NCBI RefSeq assembly: GCF_029024465.1
Contig: NZ_CP118950.1
Coordinates: 1,302,001 to 1,366,000 of the forward strand
Source of the DNA: Lactococcus garvieae subsp. garvieae
GTDB taxonomy: Bacteria; Bacillota; Bacilli; Lactobacillales; Streptococcaceae
Length of the DNA stretch: 64,000 nt
Direction: 5' to 3'
Positions 41,695 to 51,557 of the stretch are shown here, in pieces; position 1 is the stretch's first letter; the number at the start of each line of letters is the position of its first letter. The notes under the pieces are model-generated. The model ran no database searches. It saw only the letters and a program-made list of their open reading frames with translations, and was not told the DNA's origin. The position numbers and the translations under genes were made by a program.

Positions 41695-43695
41695 TTAGCA
41701 GCAATCTTTAGGACAGTTTTCTTTCATTTCTTTATATGTTTTTACAACATTTTCTACTGTAAAGCCATACTCTGGTAAAACAATATTTGCAGGTGCTGAA
41801 GCGCCCCATTTATCTACGGTTACAGTGGCTCCAGCTAAACCAATATATTTCGCCCAGCCGAAGCTTGTTCCTGCTTCGACAGCCAAACGGCAGCAGACAT
41901 TTTTCGGAAGAATTTCTTCTCTATATTCTGCAGATTGTTCGTCAAAGATATTCATTGAAGGCATAGAAACAACACGTACGCCTTTTCCTAATTCTTTTTT
42001 AGCTTCAAGCGCAAGTGCTACTTCTGAACCTGTTGCGATGATAATTCCTTCAAGTTCACCTTCTTCTTTGGAAAGAATGTAGGCACCACGATTGAGGCCT
42101 TCCTCAGCCAATTGTGCTGTTCCTTCAAGAACTGGCAAGTTTTGACGTGTCAAAACAAGCGCTGTTGGACGTTTTTTGCTTGAAGCTGCACGACGCCATG
42201 CGGCAACAACTTCATTACCATCTGCAGGGCGGATCGTATCTAAGTTTGGCATAGAACGTACTGAAGCCAATTGTTCGACAGGTTCATGTGTTGGACCATC
42301 TTCACCAACCGCGATTGAATCGTGTGTCCAAACATATGTAACAGGCAATTCTTGCAGTGCAGCCATACGGACAGCAGGAAGCATATAATTACTGAAAACG
42401 AAGAATGTACCACCATAAACACGTGTACCGCCATGGAGAGCAATACCGTTCATAATTGCGCCCATCGCAAATTCACGGACACCAAACCAAATGTTACGAC
42501 CAGCATAGTTATCTGGCATAAAGTCTGTATCATTTTTAGCCATTGTATTGTTTGATGCTGATAAGTCAGCTGAACCACCCCAAAGGTTTGGCATTTGTGC
42601 TGACAGTTCTTGTATAGCTTCTTGTGAAGTTACACGTGAAGCTTTGCTTGAACCAAGTTCATGCTTGCTTAATTCAAGTTCAGGTGTTTCATTTTCAAAC
42701 GCTTTTACATATTGTTCAGCAAGCTCTGGATATTTTTCAGCGTAAGCTGTGAACATATCGTTCCATACTTGTTCCATAGCTTCGCCACGTGTATTCAATG
42801 TTTGACGGAAACGCTCAGTAACTTCTTCGGGAACAGTGAATTCTGGATAGTCCCATCCATAAGCTTTCTTCGCAAATTCAATACCTTCTGCACCAAGAGG
42901 AGCCCCGTGTACTGCTGAAGTGCCTTGTTTTTCAGCACCATATCCAATAACAGTCTTAACCTCAATAATTGTTGGTTTTTCAGTTTCAGCTTTTGCTTGT
43001 TCTACAGCTGCTGCAATTTCAGTCAAATCGTTGCCGTCTTTAACCAAGATATGTTGCCAACCGTAGCTTTCAAAACGCATTTTAATATCATCGATAAATG
43101 ATTTATCCAAATCACCATCAAGAGAGATATTATTTGAATCATAGAAAAGTACAAGTTTTCCAAGTTTTAACTTACCAGCGAGTGACGCTGCTTCTTGAGA
43201 AACACCTTCCATAAGGTCACCATCACCATTTAAGGCATAAGTATAGTGATCCACAATATCAAAATCTGGTTTATTGTAAGTAGCAGCTAAATGTGCTTCG
43301 GCCATTGCCATACCAACAGCATTGGCGATACCTTGTCCTAAAGGACCTGTAGTCGCTTCTACACCATCTGTCCAGTCTACTTCAGGATGTCCTGGAGTTT
43401 TTGAGCCCCATTGGCGGAAGTTTTTCAAATCATCTATTGATACTTTGTATCCTGCCAAGTGTAAAAGACTGTAAAGCATTGCCGAACCGTGTCCTGCAGA
43501 AAGGACAAAGCGATCGCGGTTAGACCATTTACGTCCTGTTTGTGGGTTCACATTCAAAAACTTACTCCAAAGAACATAAGCCATTGGTGCCGCACCCATT
43601 GGCAATCCTGGATGTCCAGAGTTTGCTTTTTGGATAGCATCCATTGACAAAGTACGGATTGAATTTACAGCTAACTGATCGGTGTTGTCAAACAT
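41695..43695 (-). CDS. tkt: Transketolase
   Basis: The 666-residue thiamine-diphosphate enzyme moves two-carbon units between sugar phosphates in the pentose phosphate pathway. The N-terminal domain has the conserved [12 protein letters not shown]. The ThDP motif begins [11 protein letters not shown] and continues to the Asn of [10 protein letters not shown]. The central Pyr domain (about 355-525) includes [10 protein letters not shown] and [20 protein letters not shown]. The end, ENCPKDCC, is unusually Cys-rich. GGAG sits six bases before this ATG, so it is preferred over one four codons upstream. It follows an ascorbate-type PTS operon and has its own promoter with a catabolite-response-like site. 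Confidence 0.96.
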   Translation of the reverse strand: MFDNTDQLAVNSIRTLSMDAIQKANSGHPGLPMGAAPMAYVLWSKFLNVNPQTGRKWSNRDRFVLSAGHGSAMLYSLLHLAGYKVSIDDLKNFRQWGSKTPGHPEVDWTDGVEATTGPLGQGIANAVGMAMAEAHLAATYNKPDFDIVDHYTYALNGDGDLMEGVSQEAASLAGKLKLGKLVLFYDSNNISLDGDLDKSFIDDIKMRFESYGWQHILVKDGNDLTEIAAAVEQAKAETEKPTIIEVKTVIGYGAEKQGTSAVHGAPLGAEGIEFAKKAYGWDYPEFTVPEEVTERFRQTLNTRGEAMEQVWNDMFTAYAEKYPELAEQYVKAFENETPELELSKHELGSSKASRVTSQEAIQELSAQMPNLWGGSADLSASNNTMAKNDTDFMPDNYAGRNIWFGVREFAMGAIMNGIALHGGTRVYGGTFFVFSNYMLPAVRMAALQELPVTYVWTHDSIAVGEDGPTHEPVEQLASVRSMPNLDTIRPADGNEVVAAWRRAASSKKRPTALVLTRQNLPVLEGTAQLAEEGLNRGAYILSKEEGELEGIIIATGSEVALALEAKKELGKGVRVVSMPSMNIFDEQSAEYREEILPKNVCCRLAVEAGTSFGWAKYIGLAGATVTVDKWGASAPANIVLPEYGFTVENVVKTYKEMKENCPKDCC

Positions 43696-43730
43696 ATTTT
43701 TCTCCATTTAATCTTTTGATAATACATTTT

Positions 43731-43757
43731 ATTATAACATAATTGAAAACGTTTTTT
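43731..43757 (-). promoter_or_regulatory. tkt promoter with overlapping cre-like site
   Basis: TATAAT on the minus strand (43731-43736) is the -10. TTGAAAACGTTTTTT (43743-43757) matches the CcpA cre consensus with one mismatch and overlaps the -35 region, so CcpA would be expected to repress. Confidence 0.6.
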
Positions 43758-43824
43758 ATTTTCATCTTACTAAAAAATCAGATTTCCTGAGCGAAAACTG
43801 ATTTTTGTAAACATTGACATTGAC

Positions 43825-45192
43825 TTAAGCTTTAGCTTTATCTCTGGCATTTAAGACTGCACTGAGAATCAAAACAATAGCGAGGAAGCCTAAGATAAGA
43901 GCGGCAATCGCACCAGATCCCATTTCACCCACTCGGCCAACAATGATACCTGGAATCAGGTAATCTGTATCCGCAAATGTGGCTGAGGCATCTGCTCCGA
44001 AGGCCCCCAAAGATGGAATAATGAAAAGGGGCAACCAAGATAAGAGGAGACCATTGGCGATTGCTCCGATTACTGCTCCACGTCGTCCGCCATTGGCATT
44101 ACCGAATATTGCTGCTGCTGCTCCACAGAAGAAATGCCCGACAACACCCGGAATGATAACCGTTGTTCCCATAACAAGCATCGCAACCATGGATAAACAT
44201 CCTGTGATAAAGGAAACGAAGAAACCTATCAATACCGCATTTGGTGCGTAAGGAAAGACGATTGGCACATCTAAAGCCGGTTTAGAGTTGGGAACCAGTT
44301 TTTGGGCAATCCCTTGGAAGGCCGGTACGATTTCAGCTAAAATCATACGCACCCCTTGTAGAACAACGACGAAACCAGCTGCGAAAGTTCCTGCTTGAAC
44401 AAGTGAGAAAATCACAAAGTTTGTACCGTTAGAAAGCTCCGATTCGACATAAGTTGGGCCTGCGGCTATGGCTAAAAGAATGTAGACTGCAGCCATCAGT
44501 AAGGAAATGGATACGGTGGAATCTCGCAAAAAGCCCAATGATTTAGGAATATTTAGTTTTTCGGTGGACTTCTCAGGATCGGGATCCCCAAAAGTTTTAC
44601 CGAGCCATCCTGCAAGAGCATAACCGATGTTACCTGTATGTCCCATCGCTACATTATCAGTTCCAGTGATTTTACGCATAAATGGCTGACAAATGGCGGG
44701 TGTAACTGTTAAAAGTGTTCCTTCAAAGATACCTCCAAGAAGAATGGTCATCCATGTTTCACCCATTCCGGCAGAAACCAGAATCACGGCTGCCATACAA
44801 GAAACGTAGAGCATGGCTTGACCTGTTAAAAAGATGTATTTAAATCGTGTAAAGCGAGCGAGCAAGATATTCACAATCATGCCGACAAGCATAATCAAGG
44901 CAGTCGGTGTCCCATACTCCACGAGTGCCAAGGCAACAACACCTTCATTCGTTGGGACAATACCTTTCACATGAAAGGCATGTTGAAACATATCGGCAAA
45001 AGGCGCAAGCGCCCCCACCAAGATACCAGCTCCTCCAACCAAGACCAAGAATCCAGCAAAGGTCTTCACTGAGCCCTGAATAACCGCAGTTGCTGGTTTC
45101 TTTTGTAAAATCAGTCCAAGCATGGCAATTAATCCCACAAGAAGGGCAGGCGTAGTCGCAACAGAGACAATAAAGTTTAAAACTCCATTCAT
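43825..45192 (-). CDS. ulaA: PTS ascorbate-family transporter subunit IIC
   Basis: The 455-residue integral membrane protein of the UlaA/SgaT family forms the sugar path of a PTS permease. About ten hydrophobic segments are visible, along with family sequences such as GHTGNIGYALAGWLG and FFCGAAAAIFGNANGGRRGAVIGA. The known substrate of UlaA is L-ascorbate, but relatives carry other compounds. No ascorbate-6-phosphate catabolic genes are in the window, so the substrate is uncertain. It is the third gene of the regulator-IIB-IIC operon. Confidence 0.9.
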   Translation of the reverse strand: MNGVLNFIVSVATTPALLVGLIAMLGLILQKKPATAVIQGSVKTFAGFLVLVGGAGILVGALAPFADMFQHAFHVKGIVPTNEGVVALALVEYGTPTALIMLVGMIVNILLARFTRFKYIFLTGQAMLYVSCMAAVILVSAGMGETWMTILLGGIFEGTLLTVTPAICQPFMRKITGTDNVAMGHTGNIGYALAGWLGKTFGDPDPEKSTEKLNIPKSLGFLRDSTVSISLLMAAVYILLAIAAGPTYVESELSNGTNFVIFSLVQAGTFAAGFVVVLQGVRMILAEIVPAFQGIAQKLVPNSKPALDVPIVFPYAPNAVLIGFFVSFITGCLSMVAMLVMGTTVIIPGVVGHFFCGAAAAIFGNANGGRRGAVIGAIANGLLLSWLPLFIIPSLGAFGADASATFADTDYLIPGIIVGRVGEMGSGAIAALILGFLAIVLILSAVLNARDKAKA

Positions 45193-45243
45193 TTTTTAAT
45201 TCTCCTAAGTTTATTTTTGATTCTTTTTAATTACTGTTTTTGC

Positions 45244-45543
45244 TTAGTTGTGGGCAATCCCTCTTTCATCTAAAACTTTAACCAGTGCTTCACGCGCTGC
45301 ATCGCGATCAATAATGGAAGTCAAAGGTACAATCTTTTCTTCCGGAATATTAGGCAAAGCTGTTGTTAATGTGGACTCTACAAAGAAATAGTCCGCAGAA
45401 TCTGGTGTGGCTGATCCAACATCCATATGGTCAAGCTCAAAATCATTCACGTTCAAGCCCATTTCTTGTAAAAGGGCTTGAAGATTCATTTGTACCATAA
45501 AGCTTGTTCCTAATCCTGATTGACATACACATGCGATTTTCAT
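45244..45543 (-). CDS. ulaB: PTS ascorbate-family subunit IIB
   Basis: The 99-residue cytosolic phosphocarrier has the phosphorylatable Cys7 in the P-loop CVCQSGLGTSFM at the start, typical of the lactose/ascorbate-type IIB fold. GGAG precedes this ATG; a longer reading overlaps the upstream gene. It starts one base after the regulator stop. Confidence 0.9.
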   Translation of the reverse strand: MKIACVCQSGLGTSFMVQMNLQALLQEMGLNVNDFELDHMDVGSATPDSADYFFVESTLTTALPNIPEEKIVPLTSIIDRDAAREALVKVLDERGIAHN

Positions 45544-45544
45544 A

Positions 45545-47482
45545 TTATTCTCCTTCTTTTTCTGCAAAAATTTGTTCTAGTTCTGCTACTGTTTCTACAG
45601 TCAGCATTTTATTGAGTTCATCTTTATTTGATAATATTTGTGTTAGTGTGGATAATGCGCGAAGATGCGTTTCATTATCAATTGCTGCGAGGACAATGAA
45701 GATTTTTATCTCATGTTTGGGATCATCTTGAAGATATACCGGTTGTTCACATCTAAGAAATGACATCCCAAGCTTTTTCACCCCATCTTCAGGACGTGCA
45801 TGCGGAAGAGCGATACCCATTCCTAAATCAATATAAGGGCCGAACTCCTCTACACGGTTAATGATAGCGGAAATATACGCGGGCTCGATTTCACCTTGAT
45901 TCAGTAAAGGCTGAGCTGCAAGCTCAATTGCACTTTTCCAGTCAAGTTTTTCATCTGTAAAACAAATTTTTTCTTTAGTTAATAAATCTGAAAGCATTAT
46001 ACCTAATGCCTCACTTTCTGTCTTTTTATTGTTAAGCTTGCGGTCAATAATCCGCGTCAATTGCTTCTTGGTCGCATTACTTTTAATGTCGACATAAGGT
46101 TCAATAGCACGTAAGATGGCTTTAGCATCTGGTTTATAAAAACCAGGCAAATCAAAATCTTGTGCAATACGATTGTAAAGTCTTGTCTCTTCTTCACTTT
46201 CTGGAATAGCTGACATAACATAGAGTTTTTTATCAGTCATTACAGGTACTGTCGAAAAAATAATATCATAAGAAAAAGCAGGAATCTTGTCCAAATCAGA
46301 GACAGCTGTACTCAGAATAAAAGTCATGCTTGGAAACATATTTTCCAATCGTTTACGCATGATTAAACTTGAACTTATACCATTTACACATAAGACAATC
46401 GCGCGAAAACTTTGTGTATACTTTTTCTTATAAATTTCTCCACCAAAGAGAATGACAAAGTAGGCGCGTTCTGCTTCGGAAATTTCACCACAAGCTTCGC
46501 ATAATGGCGCTAAAGCAAGGCCCATTAACTCAAACAGAGAGGAATAATCTGTTTTTATTTTGTCCAAAAGAACATTCTCTATTTCGAAGTGATATTTCAA
46601 ACGAAAATAGGCAGGGACCAGATGGGCACGTAAGGCAGCAAAGGTTTTTGTAAAATCTTCAAACTGAACTGCTGCAAGTTTCATTACATTTTCCATAATC
46701 TCAAAGCCAATACGATAAAGAAAATCAAAACCAGACCTTTCAAAGCTACCATCACTCATGCCAATTAACAATGCTTCAACTTCCAGTACATCTTCCTGAA
46801 ATATATCTGTTTCTCCAAGATGTGATTGAAGTAAGGCAAGGTATATCAGCATCGGAATATACCGACTATGGATAACCTGAACACGTAATTCAGCAATTAA
46901 TCGACTGATTTGCTGTCCTACTTGGTAAATAAAGAGTGGATTTTTATGATTGAGATGCTTCGACAAAACATAATAATCACCCTCTTCATGAAGTTCTTGT
47001 AAAAAACGCCAGCTCGTCTTACGTAATTCTTTCGATGCACCTTCAAGGTAAAAGCCTAACCTCCGTGAGTATTCTAGACGTATGTTTTCGCTATCCAGCT
47101 GCTGACGCAACTTTTTGATATCAGACAAGACGGTATTGCGACTCACATTTAAAAGCGACTGGAAATCACTAATGGCTAATGCTGAACGTTTAGAAAAGCA
47201 AAGTAAATAAATCAGGTATTGACGTTTTTCTTCACTCAATGTTCGTCCATATTCTGCGATATTAAAGCGAATTTCTTCGAAATTTTCTGGTTTTTCAGGA
47301 ATTGCTAACACATTATTGGTAAATTCTAGTGGTCTTTGAGATTTATCTTGCAATGTTCGATTTAATTCGACGAGTTGTCTCTGAAATTCCTGACTTTTGA
47401 GTCCAGTAACCTCAAGAATTTTATCAAGTTTCCAAAAACGTCTTTCTGAAAACAGTAGGATATCTAAGTTATAACTAAGCAT
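45545..47482 (-). CDS. PRD transcriptional activator fused to PTS EIIA
   Basis: The 645-residue protein has an N-terminal HTH (about 10-150) and two PTS regulation domains. An EIIB-like domain follows (RAIVLCVNGISSSLI, about 360-380), then a C-terminal mannitol-type EIIA domain with active His near 561 (GIALPHARPEDG). This layout is that of MtlR/LicR-type regulators. No separate EIIA gene is seen, so the fused domain may also supply EIIA function for the IIB and IIC downstream. It is the first gene of the operon. Confidence 0.88.
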   Translation of the reverse strand: MLSYNLDILLFSERRFWKLDKILEVTGLKSQEFQRQLVELNRTLQDKSQRPLEFTNNVLAIPEKPENFEEIRFNIAEYGRTLSEEKRQYLIYLLCFSKRSALAISDFQSLLNVSRNTVLSDIKKLRQQLDSENIRLEYSRRLGFYLEGASKELRKTSWRFLQELHEEGDYYVLSKHLNHKNPLFIYQVGQQISRLIAELRVQVIHSRYIPMLIYLALLQSHLGETDIFQEDVLEVEALLIGMSDGSFERSGFDFLYRIGFEIMENVMKLAAVQFEDFTKTFAALRAHLVPAYFRLKYHFEIENVLLDKIKTDYSSLFELMGLALAPLCEACGEISEAERAYFVILFGGEIYKKKYTQSFRAIVLCVNGISSSLIMRKRLENMFPSMTFILSTAVSDLDKIPAFSYDIIFSTVPVMTDKKLYVMSAIPESEEETRLYNRIAQDFDLPGFYKPDAKAILRAIEPYVDIKSNATKKQLTRIIDRKLNNKKTESEALGIMLSDLLTKEKICFTDEKLDWKSAIELAAQPLLNQGEIEPAYISAIINRVEEFGPYIDLGMGIALPHARPEDGVKKLGMSFLRCEQPVYLQDDPKHEIKIFIVLAAIDNETHLRALSTLTQILSNKDELNKMLTVETVAELEQIFAEKEGE

Positions 47483-47501
47483 CTTTTTTCCTCACAATTA
47501 A

Positions 47502-47564
47502 ATTATAGCCTAATTTTTGCTTCGAAATTAAGCTGTTCGGTCCAAAACAAGAAAACGTTTTCTT
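47502..47564 (-). promoter_or_regulatory. PTS operon promoter region with upstream cre-like palindrome
   Basis: TATAAT on the minus strand (47502-47507) lies about 20 bases before the regulator. AAGAAAACGTTTTCTT (47549-47564) is a perfect palindrome matching the cre consensus with one mismatch. It lies about 40-57 bases upstream of the -10, so effects of either sign are possible. Confidence 0.55.
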
Positions 47565-47594
47565 TCGTGATTGGACTCTTCTTAAAAAAATTTT

Positions 47595-47639
47595 TTTAAT
47601 TTAAAAACCGCTTCGGTTTAAAGCGATTTTTAAATTAAA
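47595..47639. repeat. AT-rich inverted repeat
   Basis: Thirteen-bp arms, TTTAATTTAAAAA/TTTTTAAATTAAA, enclose a GC-richer core with CGCTT/AAGCG pairing. It lies between the PTS operon promoter and the pentapeptide gene terminator. It could be a second terminator or an RNA structure. Confidence 0.55.
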
Positions 47640-47667
47640 CGATCAATTTTGATAAACTTTTTTAAAA

Positions 47668-47694
47668 TAAAAAGTCTTGAATCTCCCAAGACTT
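47668..47694 (-). terminator. Terminator of the pentapeptide-repeat gene
   Basis: Stem AAGTCTTG/CAAGACTT is followed by TTTTATTTT on the minus strand. The stem overlaps the stop codon. Confidence 0.8.
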
Positions 47695-48313
47695 AGACAA
47701 TTTCAATCCCATGTAAAGCAGCAAAAAACGCTGCTTGACTTAAGTTGACTTTAATGTTTTTAGCCAGTTCGGGACTCACATCGAGGCGCTCAAAAGTGTT
47801 ACTTGAAAAATCAATCCCTGATAAGGAAGTTTCCCAGAAATTCGTAAGCTCCAAGTCGTTCCCTTCAAAACGCACATGCTTGAATTGACTGGCAATAAAA
47901 AGACTTTCTTTCATCATATTGTCTGCAAAAAGTACATTTTTCAAACGAGCACTTGAAAAATTAACGTAATTAAGCAAACAATCCTGAAACTGGACATCCT
48001 GCAAAAAGGCATTGGTGAATTCGGTACCGAGCAATTTACAATCTTTAAAAATGCAACGGTAAAAACCAAATTTAGAAAAGACAAGGTTAGAAAAATCACA
48101 CTTTTCAAAAATACAATCTGTAAACTCTAAATCAGCAGTTACCTCTAACTCAAAATTGATATTTTGTAGGCGACAGCCACTGAAAAGTTGGCGATCCTCT
48201 AAATAGATTTCTTGATTTTTCAACTCTACTTGGTAGGCTTCGTTGTCTTCAAGGGTAGTAAAATCGACAACTTCTAACGCCGCAGGAAGCTTGGGTGAAA
48301 AAATTTTCTTCAT
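47693..48313 (-). CDS. Pentapeptide-repeat protein
   Basis: The 206-residue cytosolic protein has repeats of the A(D/N)LxX type across about residues 58-180. They read as five-residue periods with a central Phe or Leu (for example LEFTDCIFEKCDFSNLVF). Such repeats build a square beta-helix. Relatives such as McbG and Qnr mimic DNA and protect gyrase. Most have no known role, so none is assigned here. The ATG overlaps the stop of the nitroreductase gene by four bases (ATGA), so the two are translated together. Confidence 0.8.
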   Translation of the reverse strand: MKKIFSPKLPAALEVVDFTTLEDNEAYQVELKNQEIYLEDRQLFSGCRLQNINFELEVTADLEFTDCIFEKCDFSNLVFSKFGFYRCIFKDCKLLGTEFTNAFLQDVQFQDCLLNYVNFSSARLKNVLFADNMMKESLFIASQFKHVRFEGNDLELTNFWETSLSGIDFSSNTFERLDVSPELAKNIKVNLSQAAFFAALHGIEIV

Positions 48314-49026
48314 AAAAGCCCTTTTTCTTTAAGATTCTCTGTTGAAGCTTTGAGTTCCGGTTGTCCCCATTGCTCAACCATTCGACTTGACCAAGTGGAA
48401 TTTAGACGCCGTGATCCAGCATAATCCTCTTGAACTTTATCATAGTGGCGCAGCACTTCTTCATCTTGTGGAATATACTTCTCAGGAAATACAACAGCTT
48501 CATAAGGTAATCTCGGTTTTACTGGATTTACACGTGCAGGCTTGCCAAGAGCCACAGCAAAAATCGGGTAAGTATAATCAGGCAAATTTAATATCTCAGA
48601 AATTTCTCGTGCTTGATCACGAATCAAGCCCACCATTACACCACCATAGCCAAGATATTGAGCAGCAAGCAATGTATTTTGACCGGCTACTGCCGCATCG
48701 ACTGAAGTAATAAGGAGCGATTCTACACCTTCTGGTTGAAACTCACCACCGTTCATTTCGACTGCTGTTTTGGCTCGGTTAAGATCTCCCACAAAAACCA
48801 AAAAAGCAGCACAATTTTTAATGGCTTTTTGGGGCTGTTGGGCAAAAATTGCATCTTTTTGTTCTTGGGATTGCACAAGAACCACCGAATAAGATTGAAA
48901 ATTTTTCCAGTTTGGTGCTGCCCGTCCCGCATCAATAATCGTTTTTAATACATGTTCTGGTATTTTTTCATCCGTAAAATTACGTACAGAACTGTGTTGC
49001 ATCATCAGATCAATTGTCTCATTCAT
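48310..49026 (-). CDS. Nitroreductase-family NAD(P)H oxidoreductase
   Basis: The 238-residue FMN enzyme resembles NfrA/SnrA-type oxygen-insensitive nitroreductases. It opens with SSVRNFTDEKIPEHVL (the family's R-x-F motif). The middle carries AAPNWKNFQSYS and LAAQYLGYGGVMVGLIR, and the C-terminal extension is typical of this group. It reduces flavins or nitro compounds with NAD(P)H. It overlaps dnaI by eight bases, is preceded by GGAG, and is followed by the pentapeptide gene. Confidence 0.85.
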   Translation of the reverse strand: MNETIDLMMQHSSVRNFTDEKIPEHVLKTIIDAGRAAPNWKNFQSYSVVLVQSQEQKDAIFAQQPQKAIKNCAAFLVFVGDLNRAKTAVEMNGGEFQPEGVESLLITSVDAAVAGQNTLLAAQYLGYGGVMVGLIRDQAREISEILNLPDYTYPIFAVALGKPARVNPVKPRLPYEAVVFPEKYIPQDEEVLRHYDKVQEDYAGSRRLNSTWSSRMVEQWGQPELKASTENLKEKGLL

Positions 49027-49903
49027 GTCGACGATTTACTCCTTCTAAACGAACTTCTGACGCTAAATACTTCACACGTTCCATCACGCGTTTTGCTGGC
49101 CAGATTTCATCCGCTTTTTTAGTTTCCGCCAAATGTAGCTCAAGCTCTGTCATATTCAAGTTTGAGGTGAAAAATGTCGGAAGATTTTCTTGCATACGAT
49201 GCTGTAAAATAACTTGCAGAATGCTGTCACGCACCCAAGCATTATTGAGTTCGGCACCAATATCGTCTAAGACCAATACTTCAACTTTTTTAATTTCATT
49301 GACCCAATGTTTGGCATTGTCAAAATCAAGGTCAGAAATAAAAGTAGGATAGTGTAATAAAGTAGTGGAAACGCCTTTTTTTGAAAGCTCATTTGCCATA
49401 GCGGCCATAATAAAGGATTTTCCTACGCCAAAATCGCCATAAATATAAAGCCCTTTTTCTTGAGGAAAGTTGTCGATAAAGTTTTCTACTTTCCGGAACA
49501 AGTCAAATTGATTTTGATTGTCTGTGAAGACATCCGCATAAAAATCAATGTGCTTCATTTCTTTAGGTAAACCAATGATCTGAACACGGCGCAATTGATT
49601 GCTCACTTCTTGACGGCGGGCTAATTCTGCTGTCGTTTGATAAGAAACATCTGCGTAACCATGATTCATAATCAAGACAGGCTCATAGCCATCAGCTGCT
49701 CTTTTTTCATGTTCTTCGAATTTTTTTCGCTCTTTAACAAATTCATAAAACTTTGAATAGCTCCGCTGTACTTCATCTTCAGACATTTGATTTTCAGAAA
49801 TAAAAGCTTGAACTTGTTCATTTTTCATCACTTCAGCGACGAGCTTGTCAAAATTTCCACGTACATCTGGGCGCTTACTCAAAAGTTCTCCAATTGATTC
49901 CAT
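49019..49903 (-). CDS. dnaI: Primosomal protein DnaI (helicase loader)
   Basis: The 294-residue AAA+ ATPase loads the replicative helicase. The N-terminal domain (about 1-105) binds the helicase. The P-loop GDFGVGKSFIMAAMAN lies near 158-173, and the Walker B is VLVLDDIGAE. AAGGAG sits eight bases before the ATG chosen; a TTG two codons upstream is in frame. It overlaps dnaB. Confidence 0.94.
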   Translation of the reverse strand: MESIGELLSKRPDVRGNFDKLVAEVMKNEQVQAFISENQMSEDEVQRSYSKFYEFVKERKKFEEHEKRAADGYEPVLIMNHGYADVSYQTTAELARRQEVSNQLRRVQIIGLPKEMKHIDFYADVFTDNQNQFDLFRKVENFIDNFPQEKGLYIYGDFGVGKSFIMAAMANELSKKGVSTTLLHYPTFISDLDFDNAKHWVNEIKKVEVLVLDDIGAELNNAWVRDSILQVILQHRMQENLPTFFTSNLNMTELELHLAETKKADEIWPAKRVMERVKYLASEVRLEGVNRRHE

Positions 49904-49905
49904 GC

Positions 49906-51069
49906 TCAATTCTCCTTCTTGTCCTTACGGCGGGAAGCTTTATATTGCTCGAATTTGGCAATATCTTCTGCACTGGTCGTATTTACGTAGCTGGCATTGG
50001 ACCATTGAGGTGCTTTTTTGACCAGCTTGCCTGGGTTTTTATAATTTTTATTGTTTTTTTGCTTTTGTTCCGCTTGTTGCTGACGTTCCAGTATTCTTTT
50101 TACTGCTGTTTCAGCATTATATACTTTATGGCGCAACCAATCATTTGCCAGAGTATTAACAAATCGAGCATTGAGACTCGCATTCCCTTGTTGAATCAAG
50201 ACATAGTGTATCAAAATATTTTGTACTTGATCTGTAATATTTTGCTTGTCTAAATTATTCAAAATCTTAAGTTCTTCTTGCGAAGCAAAACCCCCAGCTT
50301 GTTGTTTAAGCTTGTTTAAAAAATCACGCGGGGACACTTCTTTACTGATGACAATCAAATCCTGAAAGCCTTTAGGAAATTCAGATAAGGCAGGCAAAGG
50401 TTCAGATTTGCCTGCAAGCATTCTTGTTAAGTTGGCTGTATTCAAAGTCTTGTCAGCATTGGCAGTTTGTTCGGCTGCTTTAAATAATTCATACCAGTTG
50501 AGATCAAACTTTTCAGCCAAACCATACAGGGTCAAGATATCCTGATTTTCATTTGCAAAAGTCAGATGCTGGTTTTCCATAATACTCTTAAAAGAGTTCA
50601 AATCAAATTTTTCTGTTTGAACGACTGTATGTGTCGGCTCAAACTTAACAGAATAAACTTCATGGAACTTTTTCGTAATTTCTAAAGCATCAGGTTCATG
50701 TTTTTTTGCCAAAGCTTTAACTTTATTTTCACCAATGCGTGAAACCAATAATTGCTTATAAAATTCGTCTGCTAAAAATTCTTCAAAAGTTAAAGGACTT
50801 TTTATCTCCATAAGATAACCCGGTTGTTGGTCGAATACCCGCACGAGCCCAATCCCTGAAAGTTTATCTAATGCTTCAATAAAAGGATGGAGTCCAAAAT
50901 CAAGATACTCTAAAAAATGAGAAATCTTGCCCGTCGAAAAAACGCGCAAGAGTTGATAAAGTCCAAAAGCATCTCGCCCAATAATAGGCAAATAAAGTAG
51001 CGAAAAAGTATCGGCATCAAAGCTGATTTTTCCTCGATTTAGAATAGAAAATGAATCGCCTGGTCTCAT
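49906..51069 (-). CDS. dnaB: Replication initiation and membrane attachment protein DnaB
   Basis: The 387-residue Firmicute DnaB protein is distinct from the E. coli helicase. It co-loads the helicase with DnaD and DnaI at the origin. It has two DnaD/DnaB-like domains: an N-terminal winged-helix part (about 1-120) and a C-terminal DDBH2 domain (about 300-360) with YKDW-like DWLRHKVYNAE. A basic tail follows. It sits in the conserved nrdR-dnaB-dnaI order. Confidence 0.9.
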   Translation of the reverse strand: MRPGDSFSILNRGKISFDADTFSLLYLPIIGRDAFGLYQLLRVFSTGKISHFLEYLDFGLHPFIEALDKLSGIGLVRVFDQQPGYLMEIKSPLTFEEFLADEFYKQLLVSRIGENKVKALAKKHEPDALEITKKFHEVYSVKFEPTHTVVQTEKFDLNSFKSIMENQHLTFANENQDILTLYGLAEKFDLNWYELFKAAEQTANADKTLNTANLTRMLAGKSEPLPALSEFPKGFQDLIVISKEVSPRDFLNKLKQQAGGFASQEELKILNNLDKQNITDQVQNILIHYVLIQQGNASLNARFVNTLANDWLRHKVYNAETAVKRILERQQQAEQKQKNNKNYKNPGKLVKKAPQWSNASYVNTTSAEDIAKFEQYKASRRKDKKEN

Positions 51070-51104
51070 AGTTCATCCTTTTATTTCTCTTTTTTTTAGA
51101 ACCG

Positions 51105-51554
51105 TTAGTCTTTTTTCGTTATCTTTTTAAGTAAATCTTCGATTTCACTCACATCTTTGAAGGAACGGTACACACTTGCAAAACGAACATAGGTAATATC
51201 ATCCAAATCCATTAATTCTTCCATAACAAATTCGCCAATAACTTCGGTACGTACTTCATTTTTCTCTAAGCGGCGTACTCTTTGTTCGACACGATCAACC
51301 AATTTTTCAATGGATTCACTCGTCACCGGTCGCTTACGAGCACTGCGCACTATTCCTGTGATAATTTTATCACGATTGAAAACTTCACGGGTTTCGTCAC
51401 GTTTTATGACCAAAAGTGGCATTTCTTCAATCCGTTCAAAAGTCGTGAAACGATTTCCACAATTTTCACATTCACGGCGACGGCGAATCATATTATCAGC
51501 TTGACGTGAATCTACTACGCGTGACGATTCAGATTGACATTTTGGGCATCTCAT
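51105..51554 (-). CDS. nrdR: Transcriptional repressor NrdR
   Basis: The 149-residue regulator of ribonucleotide reductase genes has a zinc ribbon with Cys3, Cys6, Cys29 and Cys32. An ATP-cone domain (about 48-138) that senses ATP/dATP follows. GAGG precedes the ATG. Placement before dnaB is conserved. Confidence 0.96.
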   Translation of the reverse strand: MRCPKCQSESSRVVDSRQADNMIRRRRECENCGNRFTTFERIEEMPLLVIKRDETREVFNRDKIITGIVRSARKRPVTSESIEKLVDRVEQRVRRLEKNEVRTEVIGEFVMEELMDLDDITYVRFASVYRSFKDVSEIEDLLKKITKKD

Positions 51555-51557
51555 AGC

